From: Flavobacterium lacus
GTDB taxonomy: Bacteria; Bacteroidota; Bacteroidia; Flavobacteriales; Flavobacteriaceae
Length of the DNA stretch: 64,000 nt
Assembly (NCBI RefSeq): GCF_003268815.1
Contig: NZ_QLSV01000005.1
Coordinates: 206,635 to 270,634, forward strand
Direction of reading: 5' to 3'
Part shown: piece by piece, positions 55,021 to 63,623 of the stretch
Layout: each line of letters opens with the position of its first letter
Position numbering within the stretch: position 1 is the first letter of the stretch
Made by a program: the position numbers and the translations under genes
Notes under the pieces: model-generated
Told to the model about the DNA's origin: nothing
Database searches by the model: none
Seen by the model: only the letters and a program-made list of their open reading frames with translations

Positions 55021-55125
55021 ATGGCTCGGGCTTTTTCAGCAAACCCTATTCCCGCTTTCCGTTCCAATATAATTGGCAAAATTAAAAACTTTGCCAAAGA
55101 TGATTTCCACTGCAATCGGGGCTAG
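55021..55125. repeat. Interspersed REP-like element
   Basis: The plus-strand segment begins CTCGGGCTTTTTCAGC and ends ATTTCCACTGCAATCGGGGC. A perfect inverted repeat TTGGCAAA/TTTGCCAA (55073-55080 and 55090-55097) lies in the middle. From memory, sequences of this form recur between genes in many Flavobacterium genomes. Only one copy is in this window. Confidence 0.55.
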
Positions 55126-55174
55126 AAAGGAAACCATTTAAAAATCGCTTTTCAAAATTACATTAAGCTTTTAT

Positions 55175-55678
55175 TTATACTTTCAAACTCTTTTTAATTG
55201 CTCTTTTTAATTTTCCATTATTACTTTTTAAAACTACAACACCACAAGTTGCAGAAGTTCCAAACAGAGAAAGTGCCTTATCACCTTCAATTATTTCAAT
55301 CGAATCGATAGAGATACTATTAAAATAGTTAATAATTATAGTGTTTTTTGGATATTGATTTAAGTCTAGTAACCTGATACTATTTTTTTGAGTCAATACA
55401 AAAATAATTTTGCATTTTGTTCTCTTTCTAATTGCATCTGACAGATCTTCTCCTTTATCAACTTTAATTACAATTATTTCTGGAATATCTGGTTTCGAAA
55501 CAATTGAGTCAGATTTAATTTTTTCAATAATCTTCTTAATTTTTTCTTCTTTAGAATTAATTTGTTTCAATTCATTAATCCATTCTAAATTATTTCTTTT
55601 AGAAACTAGTGAATCAATATTTTGTCCAATGCATAAGAAAGAAAAAAATAAAGTGATAAGTAGAAATATTGTTTTCAT
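55175..55678 (-). CDS. Small secreted protein with TonB-plug-like C-terminus
   Basis: This 167-residue protein has a signal peptide (about 1-19, ending CIGQ). The middle part is Lys-rich. The C-terminal IDSIEIIEGDKALSLFGT followed by SATCGVVVLKS resembles the end of the plug domain of SusC/TonB-dependent receptors (consensus IExxxGxxAxxLYGxxAxxGVI). No barrel follows, so this is a stand-alone plug-like fold, of unknown role. ATG 55678 gives the signal peptide; the upstream ATG at 55717 is less likely. It lies 48 bp beyond threonine aldolase, same strand. Confidence 0.65.
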   Translation of the reverse strand: MKTIFLLITLFFSFLCIGQNIDSLVSKRNNLEWINELKQINSKEEKIKKIIEKIKSDSIVSKPDIPEIIVIKVDKGEDLSDAIRKRTKCKIIFVLTQKNSIRLLDLNQYPKNTIIINYFNSISIDSIEIIEGDKALSLFGTSATCGVVVLKSNNGKLKRAIKKSLKV

Positions 55679-55726
55679 TTTTTTTCTGACGTTTTTATAA
55701 ACTTGAAAAAGATTCATTAATTCCCA

Positions 55727-56752
55727 CTAAAAAACCATTTTTTCTAACGCTTCCAACACATACGTGTGCATTACTTCCTTGTAATCCAAATGCGTTACCA
55801 AACGCAATTTTCCTTTTCCTAACGAACTAATCGCAATATTTCGTTGCTTCAATTTTTCAATCACCACCGCATCTTGAATCGTTGGTTTTACTGAAAAAAT
55901 AACAATATTTGTTTCCACAGACTCCACCGATTGCACCCAATTTGTTTTCAAGAGGGCTTTGCCTAATTCTTTTGCTCTTCGGTGATCTTCTGTTAATCGT
56001 TCTATGTTGTGCTCCAAAGCATAAATTGCCGCAGCAGCTAAATAACCGGCTTGTCGCATACCACCGCCCAGCACTTTTCTAATTCGCATCACTTTTTGAT
56101 AATCCTTTTCACTCATCAACAAAACCGAACCAATTGGTGCTCCCATTCCTTTGGAAAAACAAACCGAAATCGTGTCAAATAATTGCCCGTAATGAAGCGG
56201 ATCTTGATTTTTAGCCACCAAAGCATTCCAAATTCGAGCACCATCTAAATGATATTTCAAGCCGTGTTTATCACACACTTTTCTAATTTCTAACAAATCT
56301 TTCATTTCATAACAAGCTCCACCCCCTTTGTTAGTCGTGTTTTCCAACGAGACCAAGGTCGTTAACGGACTATGGTAAAAATCCGGCGGATTAATCGCAT
56401 CCTCTACTTGTTCAGCAGTAATCATTCCACGATTTCCATCCAACAAACGGCATGAAACACCACTATTAAACGAAACACCTCCACCTTCATAATTAAAAAT
56501 ATGAGCATATTTATCGGCGATCAATTGTTCGCCCGGTTGTGTGTGTAATTTTATCGCTGCTTGATTCGCCATTGTTCCACTTGGAAAAAACAACGCCTTT
56601 TCCATTCCAAAAAAAGCAGCCGTGTACGCTTCTAATTCATTCACGGTAGGATCTTGCTTAAAAACATCATCACCTACTTTTGCATTAAACATCGCACTTA
56701 ACATTTCAGGGCTTGGCTTGGTAACGGTATCGCTTACTAAATTTATTTCCAT
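55727..56752 (-). CDS. ltaE: Low-specificity threonine aldolase (GntG-family PLP aldolase)
   Basis: This 341-residue enzyme splits threonine or allo-threonine to glycine and acetaldehyde, or runs in the synthetic direction. Visible features are the N-terminal VSDTVTKPSPEML, FFPSGTMANQAAI, HLDGARIWNAL and the PLP-lysine motif VCFSKGMGAPIGSVL (Lys about 200). The length is typical. A longer frame to 56803 has unrelated residues, so ATG at 56752 is used. The plug-like gene follows on the same strand. Confidence 0.92.
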   Translation of the reverse strand: MEINLVSDTVTKPSPEMLSAMFNAKVGDDVFKQDPTVNELEAYTAAFFGMEKALFFPSGTMANQAAIKLHTQPGEQLIADKYAHIFNYEGGGVSFNSGVSCRLLDGNRGMITAEQVEDAINPPDFYHSPLTTLVSLENTTNKGGGACYEMKDLLEIRKVCDKHGLKYHLDGARIWNALVAKNQDPLHYGQLFDTISVCFSKGMGAPIGSVLLMSEKDYQKVMRIRKVLGGGMRQAGYLAAAAIYALEHNIERLTEDHRRAKELGKALLKTNWVQSVESVETNIVIFSVKPTIQDAVVIEKLKQRNIAISSLGKGKLRLVTHLDYKEVMHTYVLEALEKMVF

Positions 56753-56843
56753 TGAATTTTTATTTTTTTCTGTACGGACAGGTCGCGAACTGGCTCTACA
56801 CAATTATTAATTTTCACCATTAGGACAAATCACAACTTGTTCC

Positions 56844-56851
56844 TACATTTG
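56844..56851 (+). promoter_or_regulatory. -7 promoter element TACATTTG of prfB
   Basis: A perfect TAnnTTTG match 24 bp before the prfB ATG. A matching -33 TTTG is not seen at proper spacing. Confidence 0.5.
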
Positions 56852-56874
56852 CAAAAAACAAAACTACAATAATT

Positions 56875-57970
56875 ATGACAAATACCGAACAAATAAAAGG
56901 TATTGTAGAGCGTCTTGGTGCGTTGAGGAGGTATCTTTGACATCGATAAGAAATTAATCGAGATCACCAACGAAGAAGAAAAAACGTTCGATCCAAACTT
57001 TTGGAACAATCCCAAAGAAGCCGAAATCGTAGTCCGAGACCTTCGCTCTAAGAAAAAATGGGTAGAAGATTATCAAAAAGGATTAGCCTTAGTGGAAGAA
57101 CTTCAAATGGTTTTCGAATTCTTTAAAGATGGCGATGCCACCGAAGAGGAAGTAGATGCCATTTACGAACAAACCAATACCTTAGTTGAAAACCTGGAAT
57201 TCAAAAATATGCTTTCAGACGAAGGCGACAATTTGAGTGCCGTATTACAAATTACTGCAGGAGCCGGCGGAACGGAAAGTTGCGATTGGGCTTCAATGCT
57301 GATGCGTATGTACCTCATGTGGGCGGAAAAAGAAGGCTACAAAATTAAAGAACTTAACTTTCAAGAAGGCGACGTAGCTGGTATTAAAACCGTTACACTA
57401 GAAATCGAAGGCGAATATGCTTTTGGATATTTAAAAGGCGAAAATGGCGTACACCGTTTAGTGCGAATTTCTCCGTTTGATAGCAATGCCAAACGCCATA
57501 CATCCTTTGCTTCTGTCTATGTTTACCCATTGGTAGATGATACGATTGAAATTGAAATTAATCCAGCAGATCTAGAGATCATTACGTCAAGATCAAGCGG
57601 TGCCGGTGGTCAAAATGTGAATAAAGTGGAAACAAAAGTGCAGTTGTTTCACAAACCAACCGGAATTCAAATTCAGTGTTCAGAAACGCGTTCGCAACAA
57701 GACAATCGACAACGAGCGATGCAAATGTTACGTTCGCAATTGTATGAAATTGAACTCAAAAAACAAATGGCTCAGCGTGCCGACATCGAAGCCGGAAAAA
57801 TGAAAATTGAATGGGGTTCGCAAATCAGAAATTATGTGATGCATCCGTATAAATTGGTAAAAGACGTTCGTTCCGGACACGAATCCAGCGACGTGGAAGG
57901 CGTGATGAATGGCAATATAGATGCCTTTTTGAAAGCTTACTTAATGATGATGGGACAAAAAGAAGAATAA
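56875..57970 (+). CDS. prfB: Peptide chain release factor 2, programmed +1 frameshift
   Basis: RF2 recognises UGA and UAA stop codons and triggers peptide release. The gene starts at ATG 56875 and reaches an in-frame TGA at 56938-56940 after 21 codons. The site reads AGG AGG TAT CTT TGA C: an internal Shine-Dalgarno AGGAGG (56926-56931) lies 3 nt before the slippery CTT. A +1 shift, skipping T at 56938, continues into [14 protein letters not shown] and on to the stop at 57970, giving about 364 residues. The GGQ loop is in [16 protein letters not shown]. Frameshifting lets RF2 level control its own synthesis. A terminator follows at 57995. Confidence 0.95.
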
Positions 57971-57994
57971 GTAATTTAGATACTATTATAGTTG

Positions 57995-58028
57995 AATAAC
58001 TTGTCTTTTTAGATGGGTTATTTTTTTT
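57995..58028 (+). terminator. Terminator of prfB
   Basis: AATAAC-TTGTCT at 57995-58006 pairs, with three G-U pairs, with AGATGG-GTTATT at 58011-58022. The loop is 4 nt and a T-run follows. Confidence 0.65.
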
Positions 58029-58126
58029 ACAACGTAATATCTTTTGTGAAATTTATAATCAAACACACTTAAATTTGGTTTTTATTACTTTAAAACCTTA
58101 TTTTTAGAAAAATATTTACTTTCGAT

Positions 58127-59116
58127 ATGAAAACACATACTTTACAAGAAATTAATGCTGTTGTAAACGGAATAATTGTGGGAAATACTTCGCACTCAAT
58201 TGAAGCTCCCGAGCAAATTGAACGAGCCAACGAAAACCACATTACGTTTATTGGTAATAAAAAATATGAAAAATTTTGGGCCGATTCAAAGGCTTCCATT
58301 GCAGTAGTAAATGAAGATATTTCAATTGAACCCGGCGACAATAAAGCGTTCATCAAAGTAAAAAATGCCGAATTAGCGATGTCGCAAGTGTTGGAATTTT
58401 TTGCTCCACCTCCACCCCATTTTGAATTTGATATCCATCCCACAGCAGTGGTTCACAGCTCAGCAAAAATTGGTGAAGGAACACGAATTGGTGCTCATAC
58501 CTATATCGGTAAAGATGTTGTCATCGGAAAAAATACAACCATTTATTCTAATGTTTCCATTTTAGACGAATGTACGATTGGAAATGAAACCGTAATTTGG
58601 AACGGAGCTGTTGTTCGTGAACGTTGTCACGTGGGTTCACATTGCATCCTTCACCCTAACTCTACCATTGGTGCGGATGGATTTGGTTTCCGACCTTGTC
58701 CGGAAAGAGGTTTGGTAAAAGTCCCTCAAATCGGAAACGTAATCTTAGGAAATTGGGTAGAAATCGGTGCCAATTCCTGTGTCGATCGTGCCAAATTCAG
58801 CTCCACCATTTTGGGCGATGGTTGCAAAATTGATAATTTAGTTCAAATCGGACATAACTCTATTCTTGGTCGTTTTTGCATTATGGCCGGAAACAGCGGT
58901 TTAGCCGGTTCTGTCACGTTGGGAGATGGCGTAATCATTGGCGGAAGTGCTTCTATCAAAGACCACGTAACCATTGGTTCGGGTGCTATTGTGGGTGCTG
59001 GTTCTGGTGTTACTGCCGATATTCCTGCCGGAGTAACCATGCTGGGTTATCCTGCGGTGGAAGCTCGTACTGCCTTAAAACAATGGGCTGTTTTAAAAAG
59101 ATTGGCTAAAAATTAA
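58127..59116 (+). CDS. lpxD: UDP-3-O-(3-hydroxymyristoyl)glucosamine N-acyltransferase (LpxD-type)
   Basis: This 329-residue hexapeptide-repeat acyltransferase adds a hydroxy-acyl chain from ACP to the 2-amino group of UDP-3-O-acyl-glucosamine in lipid A synthesis. The N-terminal domain (about 1-100) precedes a left-handed beta-helix with many hexapeptide turns. The catalytic-site-like sequence is LVQIGHNSILGRFCIMAG. The family call is secure. The surrounding lpx genes usual in Bacteroidetes (lpxA, lpxC/fabZ) are absent, so it may be a second copy. It begins about 100 bp after the prfB terminator. Confidence 0.88.
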   Translation: MKTHTLQEINAVVNGIIVGNTSHSIEAPEQIERANENHITFIGNKKYEKFWADSKASIAVVNEDISIEPGDNKAFIKVKNAELAMSQVLEFFAPPPPHFEFDIHPTAVVHSSAKIGEGTRIGAHTYIGKDVVIGKNTTIYSNVSILDECTIGNETVIWNGAVVRERCHVGSHCILHPNSTIGADGFGFRPCPERGLVKVPQIGNVILGNWVEIGANSCVDRAKFSSTILGDGCKIDNLVQIGHNSILGRFCIMAGNSGLAGSVTLGDGVIIGGSASIKDHVTIGSGAIVGAGSGVTADIPAGVTMLGYPAVEARTALKQWAVLKRLAKN

Positions 59117-59181
59117 ACCATTCAGCTCTTTAAATCTCAAACGTTTTCGTAATTTCGCACACAACAAAATTTACATTCTTT

Positions 59182-60810
59182 ATGGACATTAACTTCAATA
59201 AAAACGAAGATCACAATAAACTCATATTAGCCGAATTAAAAAGACGTTTTGCCATTATCAAATTAGGCGGTGGCGAAAAAAGAATTGCCAAACTACACGC
59301 TGAAGGCAAAATGACTGCTCGTGAACGCATCGATTATTTATTGGATGAGAAAGCCAAAAGCATTGAAATCGGTGGATTTGTCGGTGATGGAATGTACGCC
59401 GAACACGGTGGTTGTCCGTCCGGAGGTGTGGTTGTAAAAATTGGTTACATCAAAGGAAAACAATGTATTGTGGTGGCTAATGATGCGACTGTAAAAGCCG
59501 GAGCTTGGTTTCCTATCACCGGAAAAAAGAATTTACGTGCTCAGGAAATTGCCATCGAAAATCGTTTACCAATTATTTATTTAGTAGATAGTGCGGGTGT
59601 TTACCTTCCGATGCAAGACGAAATTTTCCCCGATAAAGAACATTTCGGACGCATTTTTAGAAACAATGCCATTATGAGCAGTATGGGAATTACCCAAATT
59701 GCTGCCGTGATGGGAAGTTGCGTTGCCGGTGGTGCCTATTTGCCTATCATGAGTGACGAAGCCATGATTGTCGATAAAACCGGAAGCATCTTTTTAGCCG
59801 GAAGTTATTTAGTAAAAGCCGCCATTGGCGAAAACATTGATAATGAAACCTTAGGCGGAGCCACAACACACTGCGAAATTTCAGGTGTCACCGATTATAA
59901 AGCCAAAGATGACAAAGATGCGTTAGACAGAATTAAAAGCATTGTTAGCAAAATTGGCGATTATGACAAAGCCGGTTTCAATCGCGTAAAAGCGGAAAAA
60001 CCTGCGTTAAAAGAAAGTGATATTTACGGAATTGTTCCGAAATCAAGATCCGATCAATACGATATGATGGAAGTTATCAAACGTTTGGTCGATAATTCAG
60101 AAATGGATATGTATAAAGACGGTTACGGTCAATCTATCATCACCTGTTATGCACGAATTGACGGTTGGGCGGTTGGAATTGTAGCCAATCAACGCACAGT
60201 TTCCAAAACAAAAAAAGGCGAAATTCAGTTTGGCGGTGTGATTTATTCCGATTCGGCGGACAAAGCGACTCGTTTTATTGCGAATTGTAATCAAAAGAAA
60301 ATTCCGTTGGTTTTCCTTCAAGATGTAACCGGATTTATGGTGGGAAGCAAATCAGAACATGGCGGAATCATTAAAGACGGTGCCAAAATGGTGAATGCGG
60401 TTTCCAATTCGGTTGTGCCGAAATTCACGGTTGTCATCGGAAATTCCTACGGAGCAGGAAATTACGCGATGTGTGGAAAAGCATACGACCCACGTTTAAT
60501 TTTTGCTTGGCCAAGTGCCGAATTAGCCGTGATGGGTGGAACGCAAGCCGCAAAAGTATTAGCTCAAATTGAAGCTTCCTCCCTAAAAGCCAAAGGCGAA
60601 GTAGTGGACGAAGCCAAAGAAAAAGAATTATTCGATAAAATTAAAGCCCGTTACGACGAGCAAGTTTCCCCCTACTACGCCGCTTCTCGTTTATGGACGG
60701 ATGCCATCATCGACCCGCTCGAAACCCGAACGTGGATTTCAATGGGAATTGAAGCTGCGAACCACGCTCCGATTGAAAAGAAATTTAATTTGGGAGTGAT
60801 TCAAGTATAA
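59182..60810 (+). CDS. Acyl-CoA carboxylase carboxyltransferase (beta) subunit, MCC-like
   Basis: This 542-residue carboxyltransferase moves the carboxyl group from biotin to an acyl-CoA. The sequence AGVYLPMQDEIFPDKEHFGR followed by NNAIMSSMGITQIAAVMGS matches the methylcrotonoyl-CoA carboxylase type better than the propionyl-CoA type. Further segments are FLAGSYLVKAAIGE and VVIGNSYGAGNYAMCG. The biotin-carboxylase partner (alpha subunit with AMKM motif) is not next to it or elsewhere in the window. It is probably in leucine degradation, but the substrate is not decided by sequence reading. Confidence 0.85.
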   Translation: MDINFNKNEDHNKLILAELKRRFAIIKLGGGEKRIAKLHAEGKMTARERIDYLLDEKAKSIEIGGFVGDGMYAEHGGCPSGGVVVKIGYIKGKQCIVVANDATVKAGAWFPITGKKNLRAQEIAIENRLPIIYLVDSAGVYLPMQDEIFPDKEHFGRIFRNNAIMSSMGITQIAAVMGSCVAGGAYLPIMSDEAMIVDKTGSIFLAGSYLVKAAIGENIDNETLGGATTHCEISGVTDYKAKDDKDALDRIKSIVSKIGDYDKAGFNRVKAEKPALKESDIYGIVPKSRSDQYDMMEVIKRLVDNSEMDMYKDGYGQSIITCYARIDGWAVGIVANQRTVSKTKKGEIQFGGVIYSDSADKATRFIANCNQKKIPLVFLQDVTGFMVGSKSEHGGIIKDGAKMVNAVSNSVVPKFTVVIGNSYGAGNYAMCGKAYDPRLIFAWPSAELAVMGGTQAAKVLAQIEASSLKAKGEVVDEAKEKELFDKIKARYDEQVSPYYAASRLWTDAIIDPLETRTWISMGIEAANHAPIEKKFNLGVIQV

Positions 60811-60851
60811 ATTGGCTTAGTTTTTGAATTAAAAAATGAAAATCAATTGCA

Positions 60852-61280
60852 ATGAAAAAAATTCTCTTTTTGCTGATTACTTTCATTTCAGCTTCAGTTG
60901 CTGCTCAAAACGAAGACCATATAGGGACTTATGAATATTATAGTAAAGATGTAAAAGGGGATGTGATTAAGTATGAATTAAAATTAAACACTGATCAAAC
61001 GTTTACTTTTCACTTTTACCGAAACATCATTTGTTCGGTTTGCAAAGAAGAAAACAGTTACGGTAAAGGAAATTGGAAAATTGAAAATAAAATTCTTCAT
61101 TTTTCAACCAATGAGGATGATTTGGATACAAAAAACACGTTAAACTTTGCAGGAACAACAGCCCGTTTAATCAAAAAATCACCAAGAGACTTAACAGACA
61201 AAATTGTGCCTACCGCTCTTCAATTCTATAAATCCAACATTTTTTGGATTGAAAACTTAAAAATTTCAAAGAAGGAATAA
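60852..61280 (+). CDS. Small secreted protein of unknown function
   Basis: This 142-residue protein has a signal peptide (about residues 1-18, ending VAAQ). The mature part reads YEYYSKDVKGDVIKYELKL followed by strands and a CSVCKEE element, which suggests a small lipocalin-like or copper-resistance-like beta fold. I recognise no family. It lies 41 bp after the carboxyltransferase gene and 47 bp before the RluA-type gene. Confidence 0.7.
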   Translation: MKKILFLLITFISASVAAQNEDHIGTYEYYSKDVKGDVIKYELKLNTDQTFTFHFYRNIICSVCKEENSYGKGNWKIENKILHFSTNEDDLDTKNTLNFAGTTARLIKKSPRDLTDKIVPTALQFYKSNIFWIENLKISKKE

Positions 61281-61314
61281 AACCCAAAACCATCCAAATT
61301 CCGATTTCCTTTTA

Positions 61315-61322
61315 TAGCTTTG
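61315..61322 (+). promoter_or_regulatory. -7 promoter element TAGCTTTG, probable leaderless transcript
   Basis: A perfect TAnnTTTG match ends only 5 bp before the ATG at 61328. Transcription would start close to or at the start codon. No Shine-Dalgarno sequence fits in between. Confidence 0.5.
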
Positions 61323-61327
61323 CAGCG

Positions 61328-62998
61328 ATGAAAAACCATTCGCATTTTATCGCTTTCAAACAAAACATTTCAGGTATTCATTTACCTCAAAAATTCACTT
61401 TTCCGTTTTACTACGAACCTCATCAATTGAGTAAAATAGCGGCTTCCGAATTGCAAGACTATCTGCAAACCCAAACCGATTGGGAACACAATTTCGGTCT
61501 CCAAGAAGGACAAAAAGGCTTAGTAATCGGAAAAATGTTTGGCGTTTTAGTCGTGCAAAATCAAGCAGGTGAAATCGGTTATTTAGCCGCATTCTCCGGA
61601 AAATTAGCCGATAGCAACGAACACCAACACTTTGTTCCGCCGGTTTTTGATATGTTGAAACAAGACGGTTTCTTTAAACAAGAAGAAAAAATCCTAAACG
61701 AATACAACCGCAAAATTGAAGCGTTAGAAAACGAAACAAACTTCATTTCGTGTCAAAATGAGCTCGCTTCTACCCTTTTGAATGCCGAAAAAGACAAAAC
61801 CGAAAAGAAAGAACTTAGCAAACAAAACAAAATCATTCGTGATGAAATTCGGATGAAAGCTGAAAATGAATTAGACTTTGAATCCTATAAAAGCACACAA
61901 AAAAGGTTGAGCAAAGAAAGTCAGTTAGAAAGCATTCAGCTCAAACAAATGAATCATTTTTGGAAGGAAGAAATTGCGAAAGCTCAACAAAAAGTGGATG
62001 ATTTTCAATCCAAAATCAATCAATTAAAAGAAGAACGTAAAGCGAAATCGGCGGCGTTGCAACAAAAATTGTTTCAGCAGTATTCCTTTTTAAATCAAAA
62101 TGGAGAAACCAAAAGTTTAGGAGCCATTTTTGAAGATAATCCTCCGGCAAGTGCGGGTGAATGTGCCGCTCCCAAATTGTTGCAGTATGCGTTTACACAT
62201 CAACTCAAACCCATTGCGTTGGCAGAATTCTGGTGGGGACAATCGCCCAAATCCGAAATCCGCAAACACGGTCATTTCTATCCCGCTTGCACCGGAAAAT
62301 GCAAACCCATTTTGGCTCACATGTTGCACGGAATGGCATTAGACGACAATCCGCTCTTGCAAAATCCGGCAGAAAACAAAGAATTAACCTTTTTATACGA
62401 CGACGAGTATTTGTCGGTTGTGCATAAACCGGCGGAGTTTCTATCCGTTCCCGGAAAATCGATACAGGATTCGGTGTATAGTCGCTACAAAGAAAAATTT
62501 CCCGAAGCAACAGGTCCGTTGATTGTGCATCGCTTGGATATGTCCACTTCCGGCATTTTGGTTATGGCAAAAAGCACTGAAATCTATTTGAATTTGCAAG
62601 CGCAGTTCATGAAACGAACGGTGCAAAAACGCTACGTTGCCTTACTTTCCGGAAAAATTGAGCAAGACAGTGGCGAAATCAATTTACCGTTGCGAGTCGA
62701 TTTAGACAACCGCCCCAATCAGTTGGTGTGTTACCAACACGGCAAACCCGCTAAAACGCAATGGAAAGTCATCGAACGACGAGCAAACACCACGTTGGTA
62801 CACTTTCACCCCATCACGGGACGCACGCACCAGTTGCGGGTGCACGCCGCCCATCCCGAAGGTTTAAATACCCCCATTGTGGGCGACGATTTATACGGCA
62901 CCAAAGCCGACCGCTTGTATTTGCATGCCGAAGCTATACGGTTTTGGCATCCGGTTTTGGGGAAGGAATTGGAGGTTGTGGATAGAGTTGCGTTTTGA
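61328..62998 (+). CDS. RluA-family pseudouridine synthase with long N-terminal extension
   Basis: This 556-residue protein has a C-terminal RluA-type pseudouridine synthase domain (about 350-550), with the catalytic Asp in LIVHRLDMSTSGILV and later GRTHQLRVHAAHPEG, LNTPIVGD. It modifies uridines in 23S rRNA or tRNA. The N-terminal 340 residues are unusual: a compact beginning (about 1-115, with AFSGKLADS), a coiled coil of about 130 residues (115-245), and a Cys-containing segment (ACTGKCKPILAHML). The fusion resembles a flavobacterial subclass of RluA proteins. The RNA target is not known. Confidence 0.87.
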   Translation: MKNHSHFIAFKQNISGIHLPQKFTFPFYYEPHQLSKIAASELQDYLQTQTDWEHNFGLQEGQKGLVIGKMFGVLVVQNQAGEIGYLAAFSGKLADSNEHQHFVPPVFDMLKQDGFFKQEEKILNEYNRKIEALENETNFISCQNELASTLLNAEKDKTEKKELSKQNKIIRDEIRMKAENELDFESYKSTQKRLSKESQLESIQLKQMNHFWKEEIAKAQQKVDDFQSKINQLKEERKAKSAALQQKLFQQYSFLNQNGETKSLGAIFEDNPPASAGECAAPKLLQYAFTHQLKPIALAEFWWGQSPKSEIRKHGHFYPACTGKCKPILAHMLHGMALDDNPLLQNPAENKELTFLYDDEYLSVVHKPAEFLSVPGKSIQDSVYSRYKEKFPEATGPLIVHRLDMSTSGILVMAKSTEIYLNLQAQFMKRTVQKRYVALLSGKIEQDSGEINLPLRVDLDNRPNQLVCYQHGKPAKTQWKVIERRANTTLVHFHPITGRTHQLRVHAAHPEGLNTPIVGDDLYGTKADRLYLHAEAIRFWHPVLGKELEVVDRVAF

Positions 62999-63059
62999 TT
63001 GGATGGATTGTAAACTGTTGAGCATACTATTTATTGAGTCATCAATCTGTCACCATTGA

Positions 63060-63103
63060 TGCTTTATCTATGCTTTATCCATACTTTATCTATGCTTTAT
63101 CTA
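63060..63103. repeat. 11-bp tandem repeat TGCTTTATCTA
   Basis: Four units (63060-63070, 63071-63081, 63082-63092, 63093-63103) with one substitution each in the second and third. Confidence 0.85.
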
Positions 63104-63113
63104 TACAGTTGAC

Positions 63114-63141
63114 GGTTGTTGGTTGTTGGTTGTCGGTTGTT
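63114..63141. repeat. Heptamer tandem repeat GGTTGTT
   Basis: Four units (63114-63141), one with C in place of T. This is a simple-sequence repeat similar in type to the AACAGAC array at 54976. Confidence 0.8.
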
Positions 63142-63221
63142 TGGTGGAGTTTTGGGAAGCTGTTTTAATGTTTTTTTTGGAGAAAAGTAGTATTTTTAGG
63201 GTTTTGATTTTAGTTTTTTTT

Positions 63222-63533
63222 ATGGCAAAAATAATTGTACTGCCCTCCTATCTTGATGCTTTGGTGGCTTTGGATGTGGAGATTGCGGATTTGAATGAGC
63301 AAAAAATTAGGTTGTTGTTTGAGCTGTTAGGTATAGAGCTAACGGATGCTGATTGGGAAAAAATGTTAGTGTGGGAGCTTATCATGATAACTGTATTGGA
63401 CAAGCAAATGGCGGTGCAACTAAACAAGTTGAGTGCTTATGTGCCGCGGTTGAAGTTTGTGGTGCGGACAGACTGTATTCTTTTTACTTTATTGCAAGGA
63501 GATAAAAAGCGGCGGGTTTGGAAAGAACGGTAG
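63222..63533 (+). CDS. Hypothetical protein
   Basis: This 103-residue frame has no recognised domain; it reads like a helical protein with mixed charges. Segments such as ADLNEQKIRLLFELLG (near residue 22) and MAVQLNKLSAYVPRLKFVVR look protein-like. An upstream ATG at 63123 would begin inside the heptamer repeat, so ATG 63222 is preferred. No promoter is convincing. Coding status is moderate because the surrounding DNA is repeat-rich and the strand is T/G-biased. Confidence 0.4.
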   Translation: MAKIIVLPSYLDALVALDVEIADLNEQKIRLLFELLGIELTDADWEKMLVWELIMITVLDKQMAVQLNKLSAYVPRLKFVVRTDCILFTLLQGDKKRRVWKER

Positions 63534-63623
63534 ATTACCGATTTTTACATAAAAATTTCCTGATTTGACAACGCTAGATTTGAGAAATTGAGTATTTTTG
63601 TTTAGTACTTTGTCTAAACCTAC

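Larger units (their letters stand above)
62999..63221 (+). other. Spacer with tandem repeats
   Basis: The gene-poor stretch between the RluA-type gene and the next small frame holds an 11-bp tandem repeat at 63060-63103 and a heptamer repeat at 63114-63141. The plus strand is T/G-rich. I see no RNA gene or clear promoter. Confidence 0.6.
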
